In this document: piece by piece, positions 1-6,251 of the stretch
Position numbering within the stretch: the first letter of the stretch is position 1
How the letters are laid out: each line of letters begins with the position of its first letter
From: Myxococcales bacterium
Lineage (GTDB): Bacteria; Desulfobacterota_B; Binatia; UBA1149; SPBQ01
DNA length: 7,274 nucleotides
NCBI GenBank assembly: GCA_004525875.1
Contig: SPBQ01000111.1
Location: 1-7,274 of the forward strand
Reading direction: 5' to 3'
Made by a program: the position numbers and the translations under genes
Notes under the pieces: generated by a model
The model's input: the letters and a program-made list of their open reading frames with translations, nothing else
The model's database searches: none
Told to the model about the DNA's origin: nothing

Positions 1-1
1 C

Positions 2-784
2 GGCATCGGGCGCGCCATCGCACACCGCTTCGCCGAGGACGGCGCAAAAGTCGTCGTCAACGACCTCAAGATGGGCGCCGCGCGCCGCACGCTCGACGAG
101 CTGAAGAAGGGCAAGGGCCTGGCCGTGACCGCTGACGTCTCCGACTCGGCGGCGGTCAAGCGGATGTTCGCGAAGGTGAAGAAGGAGCTCGGCCGCGTCG
201 ACGTCCTCGTCAACAACGCCGGCATCGCCGTCACCGACCCCGCCGACTACGACCGGATGAACGAGGTCACCGAAGCACGCATGGAAGAGTTGCTCGGCGG
301 CATGGGAATCGCCACTCCATGGTCGATCACCGAGAACCTCACCGACGAAGCCTGGCACAAGATGATCAGCGTGCACCTGACCGGCACGTTCTACTGCACG
401 CGCGAGGCGCTGCGCATGATGACGGCATCGAAGCGCGGTGGCTCGATCATCAACATGTCGAGCATCGCCGGGCTCGGCGGTCTCGAGAACGTTCCGCACT
501 ACTGCGCCGCGAAGGCCGGCATCCTCGGCCTCACGCGCGCGGTAGCCCGCGAGATGGGCGGCCAGAACATCCGCGTCAACGCGATCTGCCCGGGCTTCAT
601 CGAGACCGCCATGACCTCACCACTGACGGACGTGATGAAGGCGGCGATCAGCGCGCAGACGCCGCTTGGCCGCTGGGGCTCGCCCGAGGAGATCGCCGGC
701 GCCGCGGCCTTCCTCGCCTCGGACGACAGCTCGTTCTGCACCGGCCAGTGGATCTCGCCCAATGGCGGGATCGTGATGCAGTAG
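2..784 (+). CDS. SDR-family oxidoreductase, 5' end missing
   Basis: NAD(P)-dependent short-chain dehydrogenase/reductase, cytoplasmic, substrate unknown. The reading frame is open to the left edge. The first visible residues, GIGRAIA, are the second half of the TGxxxGIG dinucleotide-binding loop, so only about 10-20 N-terminal residues are missing; 260 codons are present. Counting from the first full codon (base 2), NNAG lies at residues 71-74, the catalytic Ser at 154 (in NMSS), Tyr at 167 and Lys at 171 (YCAAK), followed by the usual RVNAICPGFIET and a C-terminal NGG. These are all the classical SDR active-site elements, so the enzyme should be active. The NNAG-to-Ser distance is about 83 residues against roughly 53 in classical members: an acidic, Met-rich insertion of about 30 residues follows NNAGI. 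An internal ATG at 71 would delete the nucleotide-binding loop, so it is not the start. A FabG-type or alcohol dehydrogenase role cannot be chosen from sequence, and the neighbours give no clue to substrate. Confidence 0.93.
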   Translation, partial: GIGRAIAHRFAEDGAKVVVNDLKMGAARRTLDELKKGKGLAVTADVSDSAAVKRMFAKVKKELGRVDVLVNNAGIAVTDPADYDRMNEVTEARMEELLGGMGIATPWSITENLTDEAWHKMISVHLTGTFYCTREALRMMTASKRGGSIINMSSIAGLGGLENVPHYCAAKAGILGLTRAVAREMGGQNIRVNAICPGFIETAMTSPLTDVMKAAISAQTPLGRWGSPEEIAGAAAFLASDDSSFCTGQWISPNGGIVMQ

Positions 785-788
785 TCGT

Positions 789-819
789 CCACGCCGGACC
801 AGTTCGCCGGCTCACGTGG
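789..819 (+). terminator. weak hairpin after the SDR gene
   Basis: Five bases past the SDR stop codon, CCACG (789-793) can pair with CGTGG (815-819). Inside it CCGG (794-797) can pair with CCGG (807-810), leaving a four-base bulge at 811-814. A competing simple hairpin pairs GCCGG 793-797 with CCGGC 807-811. No T-run follows, so intrinsic termination is only a possibility suggested by position. Confidence 0.25.
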
Positions 820-913
820 GGGCCGCCGCCCGTTCTAGGTCGGCAGTCCATGTTGCTGAACATGAGGAGTGCTGCAGAATTCGAGGGAGAGCGACAAACA
901 ACGCTCCCGAGCG

Positions 914-1007
914 TCCGGTCGCGAGAGCTCGGGCACGGCCCCTTCGTCTTCCTCCTCCGGACGTTCCCCCCAGGGCGCCGTGGCACACGGAAACTCTCGC
1001 GACCGGA
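914..1007. repeat. 14-bp perfect inverted repeat with 66-base spacer
   Basis: TCCGGTCGCGAGAG at 914-927 is the exact reverse complement of CTCTCGCGACCGGA at 994-1007. Within the 66-base loop, CACGGC (934-939) can pair with GCCGTG (977-982), stacking a second helix. A competing local hairpin pairs CCCGAGC (906-912) with GCTCGGG (927-933); its loop contains most of the left arm of the long repeat and it shares base 927, so the two folds largely exclude each other. The repeat ends 30 bases before the ATG of the downstream lipoprotein gene. It could be an RNA leader structure, an operator with two half-sites, or the remains of a small element. Confidence 0.55.
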
Positions 1008-1037
1008 ACCAACCGAACCGGTGCGGCACGACTCCCG

Positions 1038-2408
1038 ATGCTCTTTCGATCGGCCATTGCGCTCACCGCCCTCGTTCTGCTCGCCGGAGGTTGCACTCGG
1101 TCCGAGCCGACGCCGCGCAACGCGATCCTCATCACGATCGACACGTTGCGCGCCGACCACCTCGGCTGCTACGGCTACGACCGCGAGACCTCGCCACGCA
1201 TCGACGAGCTTGCATCCCGTTCGCTACGCTTCGCGAACGCCGTGAGCGTGAGCTCCTGGACCTTGCCGGCCCACGCCTCCTTGCTCACCGGCCTGTACCC
1301 CGCCGAGCACGGCGTACAGACCGACGTCAACGCGCTCCCGCCGTCGGCAAGCACCATCGCCGCAGAGCTACGCGAGCACGGCTTCGACACATTCGCGGCC
1401 GTGAGCCACGTCTATCTCTCGCGCCGCTGGGGCTTCGACAAGGGGTTCACCACGTTCGAGGAGAGTGCAGGGTTCGGCGCGCCGCAGATGGCGGTGGCCG
1501 AGCGCATCGTCGACAGCGGCATCGAGTGGCTCGAGGAGCCCGGCCGCGATGATCCGTTCTTCATGTGGCTCCACATCTTCGACCCGCACTGGGACTACGC
1601 GCCGCCCGCACCCTACGATGACCTGTTCGATCCCGACTATCGCGGCTCGATCGACGGCACGTACCAGTCTCTCGCGCCCTACATCAAAGCCGTGAGGGGC
1701 TACACCGAACCGCCGCCACTGGCGCCCGCCGACCTCGATCACATCGAAGCGCTCTACGACGGGGAGATCGCCTACGTTGACGCGCACATCGGAAGGCTTC
1801 TCGACCGGCTGCGCACTAGCGGGCTCGAGGAGGAAACTCTCGTCGTCATCGTCTCGGATCACGGCGAGGAGTTCATGGAGCACGGCTCGCTCGAAGGCCA
1901 CCAGTGGACGCTGTACGACGAGGTCGTGATGGTCCCGTTGATCATCCACGTACCCGGCACAAAGAGCGGACGCGTGATCGACCAGGTCGTATCCACCGTC
2001 GGGGTCGCTGGGACCATTCTCGATCTGCTCGGCTTCGATTCGGCACGCCCGAACCTCTCGGAGGCGGTTGGTCGCGCAGGCGGCGAGCCTGGCCGCGACG
2101 GCTCCATACCGGCTGCGCTGCTCGACCTCACCGTTCGGCGCGGCCGGCGCCAGCTGGGGCTGCGCTCGCAGGAGTACAAGCTGATTCGCTACGAGCAGGA
2201 CCCGATGGAGCTGTTCGCGGATCCCCAACCGGGGCGTGAACAGCACGACTTGGCCGGCAGCGAGCGCGACGTCGCGAACGGGATGTCGCACACGATCGAC
2301 CGGCGCCTGCGCGAGATGAACCGGCTCAGCGACGCGGGTGTCGAGCGGCTACCGATGAGCGCCGCGGTTCAGCAGCGGCTGCGGGCGACTGGATACCTCG
2401 ACGACTAG
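1038..2408 (+). CDS. sulfatase/alkaline-phosphatase superfamily lipoprotein
   Basis: Probable envelope-anchored hydrolase or transferase of the sulfatase fold, 456 residues, acting on a sulfate or phosphate ester that cannot be named. The ATG at 1038 is chosen over upstream in-frame starts because it begins a lipoprotein signal: MLFR, a hydrophobic stretch, then LLAGGC with Cys19 as the lipidated residue. No clear ribosome site precedes it. Family signs in order: ILITIDTLRADHLGCYGY (Asp35, a likely metal ligand), SSWTLPAHASLLTG (residues 72-85), VVIVSDHGEEF (Asp274 and His275, metal ligands), GHQWTLYDEVVMVPLIIHVPG (from 287), and a C-terminal LRATGYL tail common in this group. At the nucleophile, where classical sulfatases have C/S-x-P-x-R, this protein has Thr75-x-Pro77-x-His79. 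Conversion to formylglycine therefore looks impossible, and Thr may act directly, as in the phosphotransferase branch of the superfamily (LtaS uses Thr). It stands alone between two spacers; the 'sulfatase' label describes fold, not proven activity. Confidence 0.88.
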   Translation: MLFRSAIALTALVLLAGGCTRSEPTPRNAILITIDTLRADHLGCYGYDRETSPRIDELASRSLRFANAVSVSSWTLPAHASLLTGLYPAEHGVQTDVNALPPSASTIAAELREHGFDTFAAVSHVYLSRRWGFDKGFTTFEESAGFGAPQMAVAERIVDSGIEWLEEPGRDDPFFMWLHIFDPHWDYAPPAPYDDLFDPDYRGSIDGTYQSLAPYIKAVRGYTEPPPLAPADLDHIEALYDGEIAYVDAHIGRLLDRLRTSGLEEETLVVIVSDHGEEFMEHGSLEGHQWTLYDEVVMVPLIIHVPGTKSGRVIDQVVSTVGVAGTILDLLGFDSARPNLSEAVGRAGGEPGRDGSIPAALLDLTVRRGRRQLGLRSQEYKLIRYEQDPMELFADPQPGREQHDLAGSERDVANGMSHTIDRRLREMNRLSDAGVERLPMSAAVQQRLRATGYLDD

Positions 2409-2563
2409 AGGAGTCGACGACCTGCCGGACGGCGCGAATCGTAACAAAACCGGCGAACCGGCTTCACTAGGTACAAACCCCGAGAGAACGTTCGCTCGAC
2501 GCTGCCCCACTTGGGTAAGCATCAGTACCGGGTGCACGCCGGAATCCATCGCGAGGTTGGCCT

Positions 2564-2575
2564 ATGTGCGCACAT
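2564..2575. promoter_or_regulatory. 12-bp perfect palindrome, possible operator
   Basis: ATGTGCGCACAT is fully self-complementary and lies about 120 bases upstream of the ATG at 2694, a plausible place for a dimeric regulator. About two such palindromes are expected by chance over the whole window, although well under one in this spacer, so the regulatory role is speculative. Confidence 0.25.
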
Positions 2576-2594
2576 TCCCGTACGGGCCTTGATG

Positions 2595-2613
2595 CTACCG
2601 ACCACAACGGTAG
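2595..2613. other. 6-bp hairpin in the 5' leader
   Basis: CTACCG (2595-2600) pairs with CGGTAG (2608-2613) around a seven-base loop, and two G-T wobble pairs could extend the stem outward. There is no T-run. It may be a leader-RNA structure of the following gene or mere chance. Confidence 0.25.
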
Positions 2614-2683
2614 TGATGCTCGATGCCGTTGGCTGACGGTCCGGGGAGACGGCGATGGAGCACTTGAGAATCATCGAGGACCG

Positions 2684-2689
2684 AGGAGG
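2684..2689 (+). promoter_or_regulatory. Shine-Dalgarno that sets the start at 2694
   Basis: AGGAGG within GAGGAGGACAT lies four bases before the ATG at 2694. The spacing is a little short, but the match to the anti-SD is complete. Because the signal peptide also begins naturally here, this site decides the start against the ATG at 2655. The ATG at 2721 is also possible, with GGGAAAGGGA before it, but it would remove the positively charged n-region. Confidence 0.6.
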
Positions 2690-2693
2690 ACAT

Positions 2694-3377
2694 ATGGTAG
2701 GTAGAGGTTTGGGAAAGGGAATGTTGTTGGCGCTGTGGTTTGCGGCGGCTGGCTTGCTGGTGATGGCTTCGAGCGCGATGGCGGGTGGCACCAAGCAGGA
2801 TATCTGTCACCTGCCACCCGGGAACCCGGCAAACGCTCACACCATCACGATTAGCGATAACGCGATTGCCGCACACGCCAAGCACGGCGACTTCGTAAAC
2901 GGCGCGTGTGATGTTTTCTGCGCGGAGTACTGCGACGACGACGGAGATGCTTGCACCGTGGCCGACGTGGGCGATGATTGCCTAGAGGTGGGATGCCCGC
3001 TCGCGAACGGGGTCGACTGCGACGATGACGATCCGTACACCATCGACAGTTGCGACCCGGCCGAAGGATGTTTGAACGTGAGGTGTCCGTGCTTTGCTCC
3101 GGACGACATCTGCCCCCTCACTGCGGCGATCTGCAGTATCAACGCCGGTAACGGCCAAGCTGTCTGTTCAGCCCCAGGCGCTTGCCCACCTAACGCGGGA
3201 TCGGCACTTGTCGATCCAACAGGCGAGGAGCCATTCTGCAACTACGACGCTGACATCGAGGAGGCCGGCGTCTGCGTGGGGCACTCTGCCCGCGCTATCA
3301 ACATCTCGCCGGATGAGGCTCACGCGTGTTTCTTAGTGCTGGATGGCTTCGCTCAGGGCACGCTCCCCTGTCAATAG
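2694..3377 (+). CDS. secreted cysteine-rich protein with CHLPPGNP module
   Basis: Exported protein of 227 residues, function unknown. Residues 1-30 are a clear Sec signal peptide: basic n-region with Arg4 and Lys8, hydrophobic core MLLALWFAAAGLLVM, and an A-M-A cleavage site before Gly31. The next part, residues 37-72, carries ICHLPPGNPANAHTI, then AIAAHAKHGDF, then a Cys: Cys38-His39, His49, His61, His64 and Cys72 are fixed positions of a short module I have seen in many secreted proteins of other phyla, without a function I can cite. The remainder is rich in Cys and Asp, including CAEYCDDDGDACTVADVGDDC and DCDDDDPYTIDSCDPAEGC, which resemble the CDDGxxCTxDxC repeats in the protein at the right end of the window. 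The cysteines suggest disulfides outside the cytoplasm; the acidic runs could bind calcium. No transmembrane segment follows the signal peptide. Monocistronic in appearance, with a hairpin after the stop. Confidence 0.85.
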   Translation: MVGRGLGKGMLLALWFAAAGLLVMASSAMAGGTKQDICHLPPGNPANAHTITISDNAIAAHAKHGDFVNGACDVFCAEYCDDDGDACTVADVGDDCLEVGCPLANGVDCDDDDPYTIDSCDPAEGCLNVRCPCFAPDDICPLTAAICSINAGNGQAVCSAPGACPPNAGSALVDPTGEEPFCNYDADIEEAGVCVGHSARAINISPDEAHACFLVLDGFAQGTLPCQ

Positions 3378-3391
3378 CCAATACCGCGAGT

Positions 3392-3431
3392 CGAGACGGC
3401 GGCCCAACTACTAGGTTTGGCCGCCGTCTTG
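3392..3431. terminator. hairpin between converging genes
   Basis: AGACGGCGGCC (3394-3404) pairs perfectly with GGCCGCCGTCT (3419-3429). The stem extends outward through a G-T wobble to a C-G pair (3392/3431), and the loop is 14 bases. It sits 14 bases past the plus-strand stop and 23 bases before the minus-strand stop at 3455, so it could serve both genes. Neither side has a good T-tract, so it may act as a transcription block or 3' RNA stabiliser rather than a textbook intrinsic terminator. Confidence 0.6.
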
Positions 3432-3454
3432 GCAAGCCATCATCGGGTCCGCGT

Positions 3455-4162
3455 TCAAGAAGCCTCGAGCTGCCCCGAAGACTTGAATAGCTCTGCGACC
3501 TCGGTCAGCTCGTCCGCAAGGCTCTGCGACAACAACGTCGCCAACGAGTGTAGGATGATGATCGCGTTGGCGTCCGCATCGCCGGTGGCGATCGAGCGAA
3601 TGCGCTCGACGATTCCCCTGTTCACGCCGTTGAGCGCGGCGTAGTGCTCGTCGAGCTGGCGGAGATCGAAGCGTGCGTCGTCGTCAGGGTGGGACTCGAA
3701 GTGCCGGCGCAGCAGGAACATCGAAACTGTTCGCACGATCGTCTCCATCGAGGAGGCGAACGGCAGATGGAACCGCGCCATCGGTCGTAGGAAGCGCGTG
3801 TGTGGACAGTCGCTGGTGGCCATGATGAGCCCCAAGATGCTGAACAGTCCGCGCTGGAGCGGGAGCCGCTTCTTGTAGGTGCGCTCGGGGCCGATCACCC
3901 GGACCTCGGTCTCCTCGTAGGAGATCCGGTCGTGGAACTCTTGGGCGACCTGCGCGATGTTCACGGCGATCGGACAGTGCGATCGGTCCTCGGCCCGAAG
4001 CGGGCAGTGCTCGCACTGGCTGAACTCGAGCCTCGTCCATTCGGGGAGCTCACCCGATGGCGCGTTCACGAGGCGAAGATCCGACTCGTCGATCTGCAGG
4101 TCGTAGCTACGCGTGCCCGCATCGTCGAGCTCGAACTCGTATCTGAACTTGAGAACTCCCAT
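3455..4162 (-). CDS. uncharacterised Cys/His-motif protein, second tandem copy
   Basis: Predicted cytoplasmic protein of 235 residues with no signal peptide or membrane helix. It resembles a domain-of-unknown-function family that I recall as DUF6901; that name needs checking. An acidic strand-rich N-terminus (about 1-48) leads into PEWTRLEF, then Cys50-x2-Cys53-x9-Cys63. SYEE, PERTYKKRLPLQRGLFS, GLIMATSDCPH (Cys119, His121) and RFLRPMARFHLPF (His132) follow. The C-terminal third is helical, with GVNRGI and SLATLLSQSLADEL. It is a paralogue of the gene just upstream: by hand count about 60% of the first 150 residues match, with no gaps there, and all four Cys and both His are conserved. A bound metal is possible but unproven. 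The ATG at 4162 shares its A with the upstream TAA (TAATG), implying coupled translation. A TTG at 4168 would add two residues, but AGGAGG is then only four bases away; from the ATG it is ten. Confidence 0.85.
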   Translation of the reverse strand: MGVLKFRYEFELDDAGTRSYDLQIDESDLRLVNAPSGELPEWTRLEFSQCEHCPLRAEDRSHCPIAVNIAQVAQEFHDRISYEETEVRVIGPERTYKKRLPLQRGLFSILGLIMATSDCPHTRFLRPMARFHLPFASSMETIVRTVSMFLLRRHFESHPDDDARFDLRQLDEHYAALNGVNRGIVERIRSIATGDADANAIIILHSLATLLSQSLADELTEVAELFKSSGQLEAS

Positions 4163-4178
4163 TAGCAACGAGCCTCCT
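4160..4178 (-). promoter_or_regulatory. TAATG overlap and internal ribosome site
   Basis: On the minus strand the stop TAA (4164-4162) of the first paralogue and the ATG (4162-4160) of the second overlap by one base. AGGAGG (complement of 4173-4178) lies inside the end of the first gene, ten bases before that ATG. This arrangement is typical of translational coupling and suggests matched production of the two proteins. Confidence 0.75.
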
Positions 4179-4866
4179 GGCCAAACAAAGGCTCGACCTC
4201 TTGGAGATTCGACGCCAGGCTCGCCGATAGCATTTTGGTGAGCGCGTTCAGGATGACGACCGCGCCCGCGTCGGCCTCGGCCGACCCCGTGGCTACCGCA
4301 CGCAGCCGACGCATGATCCCCTTGTTGACCCCCTGAACATCGCTATAGGCTCCATCCAGGTCGCCCAGGTCGTACGTTACGCCGGGCCGTTGCTGGTTCT
4401 CCAGGTAGCGGCGCAGCAAGAAGAACGAGACCGTTCGGACGATCGTCTCTTGCGGGCTCGAGAACGGCAGGTGGAAACGCGCCATCGGCCGCAGGAATCG
4501 CATGTGCGGACAGCTCGTCGTCGCCATGATCAGCCCGAATAGACTGAACAGTCCATACTGCAAGGGCACGCGCTTCTCGTACGTGCGCTCGGGCACACTC
4601 ACGCGGACCGAGGCCTCCTCGTAGGAGATGCGATCCTTGAATCGCTCGACGACGCGCGAGATGCTCGCCGCCACGGGGCAGTACGACTTCTCATCGGGCT
4701 TCAGCGGACAGTTGTCGCACTGGTTGAACTCGAGGCGCGTCCACTCCGGCATGCCCTCGTAGGCCTCCGGCTGGACGGTGAGCGTCTCCTCGTCGATCTC
4801 GACGTCATACGCGATGACACCGCTCTCACCCAGGTCGAACTCGTACTCGTATCGAAGCGTACTCAT
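4162..4866 (-). CDS. uncharacterised Cys/His-motif protein, first tandem copy
   Basis: Predicted cytoplasmic protein of 234 residues, function unknown, same family as its downstream neighbour (possibly DUF6901, from memory). Landmarks: PEWTRLEFNQCDNCPL with Cys50 and Cys53, Cys63 in SYCP, SYEE, PERTYEKRVPLQYGLFS, GLIMATTSCPH with Cys119 and His121, RFLRPMARFHLPF with His132, then ETIVRTVSFFLLRRYLE and a helical C-terminus with GVNKGI. The C-terminal part has a two-residue insertion relative to the other copy (ATGSAEADAG) and ends in an extra Cys. The start is supported by AAGGGGAG about six bases before the ATG at 4866. The gene begins only 17 bases after the stop of the lipoprotein gene, so the three genes read as one transcript. 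Divergence of the two copies mainly outside the Cys/His core suggests an old duplication under constraint, perhaps forming a heterodimer; this is inference. Confidence 0.85.
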   Translation of the reverse strand: MSTLRYEYEFDLGESGVIAYDVEIDEETLTVQPEAYEGMPEWTRLEFNQCDNCPLKPDEKSYCPVAASISRVVERFKDRISYEEASVRVSVPERTYEKRVPLQYGLFSLFGLIMATTSCPHMRFLRPMARFHLPFSSPQETIVRTVSFFLLRRYLENQQRPGVTYDLGDLDGAYSDVQGVNKGIMRRLRAVATGSAEADAGAVVILNALTKMLSASLASNLQEVEPLFGQEARC

Positions 4867-4883
4867 CCCAGCTCCCCTTTTGG

Positions 4884-6251
4884 TCAGTTGCAGGTCACGT
4901 CGGTGACGGCGACGACAGACGGCACGGCCGTCAAGTCGGCAGCGAACGACTCGACGATCGTGACGGCGAAGTCACCGACGACCGGCGCTGGCAGGCCCAC
5001 GAAGTCGCACGTGGCGAGGTCGGCCGGCCCGGCGAAATCGGATACCGCAAGCAGACCGATGCGCATGGACCGAGCAGCGTCGTTGTCATTGAACGCGCCG
5101 AGCGCTCCCAGCCCCGGATTCGGTGCACAGGACACGGCGGCGTCGGAGCCGGTGAAGTCGCCGGGAGCCGCAGCATAGTCGACATCGAACGTCAGGCCGG
5201 CAACGCCGATCGCGTTGGTCAGGCCGAACGTGACCGTACAAGCACTGGGTCCGAGTGTCGTCGTAGACGTCATGCTTGTGGAGGTTACCGTCAGGGACGT
5301 CACCGTCGAGTTCGTGGGATTCGTCGTGCTGGTCGTGCTCGCGACCAGTGGCGGATCGATATTGATCTCGTAGCTGTAAGCCAGCGAGCGCTGCGGCGTG
5401 CCGTCGTTGCTCGCGACGATCGTCACTCGCGCCGGGCCCGCCGGCAGCGGCCCGGCTGTGCCATCCACCACGTACCCGGTAACGTCCATGTCGGGTCCCG
5501 AGCTGCACGGCACAACGGGGTTGGCCACCTGCTCGTCACAAGCCTGCATTGCGCCGAGCGCGAACGGGACGTTGGCGCCGGGAACACCGACCGCCACCGA
5601 TACCGCTACGTCGCCCGCCACGACGTTGTTGATCGCGTCGACGACGCCGGCTGTCACCGAAAGCGTCGGACCCATCACAGTGGATCCGGGTAGAGGGCTC
5701 ACGTCGGCAAGGAATGGAAGGCTCCAGACCAGAATCTGGCCGGCATCGGCGCGTTCACCGCCGGTGACGGAGACAAGATTGCCATCGCTGCCGAAGCTGG
5801 GGAGCGCGCCGCGGCTCGCATCACAAGCCTCGCCGGCATCGACGGGCACGGTGCCGCAACGGCGGAGCAGGCCATCGGCCGGTGCGTAGTTGGTCGGATA
5901 GCCGTAGATCTTTACAGTCGTATCGCCCGGCTGGATGTTGGCGAGCACCAGCGAGCGGTTGGCGAACGTCGTGGTGCCACGGCGCACCGCGATACAACAA
6001 CTCGGAGGACCGCCGGGCCCGGCGGGCTCGAGCGTGATGCGGACGGTATTGACCGCGCCCGGGATCGCCGTGCCGAAGTTGTAGTCCGTAGGACCGTCGC
6101 CGAACGTGAGCGTGCCGGTACCGGCGGGCTGCTCCCAGACGGCCTGAAAGGCGAGACCGTTTCCGCCCACCTCGCCGCCTCCGCCACCGCAGCCGAAGAA
6201 GACGACGCTCAAAGCCAAAGCGCTCAGACGAAGCAGAATACCTTTGCCCAT
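4884..6251 (-). CDS. lipoprotein with C-terminal cohesin-like domain
   Basis: Surface or periplasmic lipoprotein of 455 residues. MGKGILLRLSALALSVVFFGC is a lipoprotein signal with Cys21 as the lipidated residue, followed by a Gly-rich tether (GGGGGEVGGNG). Residues about 35-300 are beta-rich, include several cysteines (such as a CC pair in PPSCCIAV) and resemble no family I can name; a stretch near 220-300 has the look of an immunoglobulin-like fold. Residues 304-337 form a Thr/Ser-rich linker (STTSTTNPTNSTVTSL and more). The last domain, 338-455, starts CTVTFGLTNAIGVAGLTFDVDY and alternates strands in the manner of cohesin-type modules; Cys338, 375, 415 and 454 could make two disulfides. 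ATG at 6251 is chosen over GTG at 6254 because AGGAG (complement of 6259-6263) sits seven bases upstream. It heads the operon with the two Cys/His-motif genes. Cohesin assignment is by pattern only. Confidence 0.82.
   Translation of the reverse strand: MGKGILLRLSALALSVVFFGCGGGGGEVGGNGLAFQAVWEQPAGTGTLTFGDGPTDYNFGTAIPGAVNTVRITLEPAGPGGPPSCCIAVRRGTTTFANRSLVLANIQPGDTTVKIYGYPTNYAPADGLLRRCGTVPVDAGEACDASRGALPSFGSDGNLVSVTGGERADAGQILVWSLPFLADVSPLPGSTVMGPTLSVTAGVVDAINNVVAGDVAVSVAVGVPGANVPFALGAMQACDEQVANPVVPCSSGPDMDVTGYVVDGTAGPLPAGPARVTIVASNDGTPQRSLAYSYEINIDPPLVASTTSTTNPTNSTVTSLTVTSTSMTSTTTLGPSACTVTFGLTNAIGVAGLTFDVDYAAAPGDFTGSDAAVSCAPNPGLGALGAFNDNDAARSMRIGLLAVSDFAGPADLATCDFVGLPAPVVGDFAVTIVESFAADLTAVPSVVAVTDVTCN
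5239..5342 (-). repeat. Thr/Ser-rich low-complexity linker in the lipoprotein gene
   Basis: Codons for residues 304-337 are almost all Thr, Ser, Val or Asn, giving repeats of ACG/ACC/AGC-type codons. It separates the N-terminal part from the cohesin-like domain and is the kind of sequence often glycosylated or used as a flexible spacer. A similar stretch closes the cysteine-repeat gene at 6508-6582. Confidence 0.75.

Larger units (their letters stand above)
785..1037. other. 253-base spacer between SDR and sulfatase-like gene
   Basis: I see no convincing gene here. Reading frames cross it on both strands, but all look like high-GC shadows. It holds a weak hairpin just after the SDR stop and a long inverted repeat at 914-1007. 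I could not find a clear sigma-70 promoter, nor a Shine-Dalgarno sequence directly before the ATG at 1038. Confidence 0.6.
2409..2693. other. 285-base spacer before the cysteine-rich secreted gene
   Basis: No gene is supported here. It is less GC-rich than the flanking coding sequence, as expected of a regulatory spacer. It contains a 12-bp palindrome (2564-2575) and a small hairpin (2595-2613). An in-frame ATG at 2655 would add 13 residues (MEHLRIIEDRGGH) ahead of a good signal peptide; I reject it in favour of 2694. No confident promoter hexamers were found. Confidence 0.55.

Noticed and set aside
319..1245. Open frame of 308 codons on the plus strand crossing from the SDR gene into the sulfatase-like gene
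   Set aside because: Its Arg/His-rich translation is typical of an out-of-frame shadow and it overlaps two well-supported genes.
1368..2291. Long open frame of 307 codons on the minus strand opposite the sulfatase-like gene
   Set aside because: It lies wholly inside a gene with clear motifs, has no family features, and is expected from the high-GC codon bias of the opposite strand.
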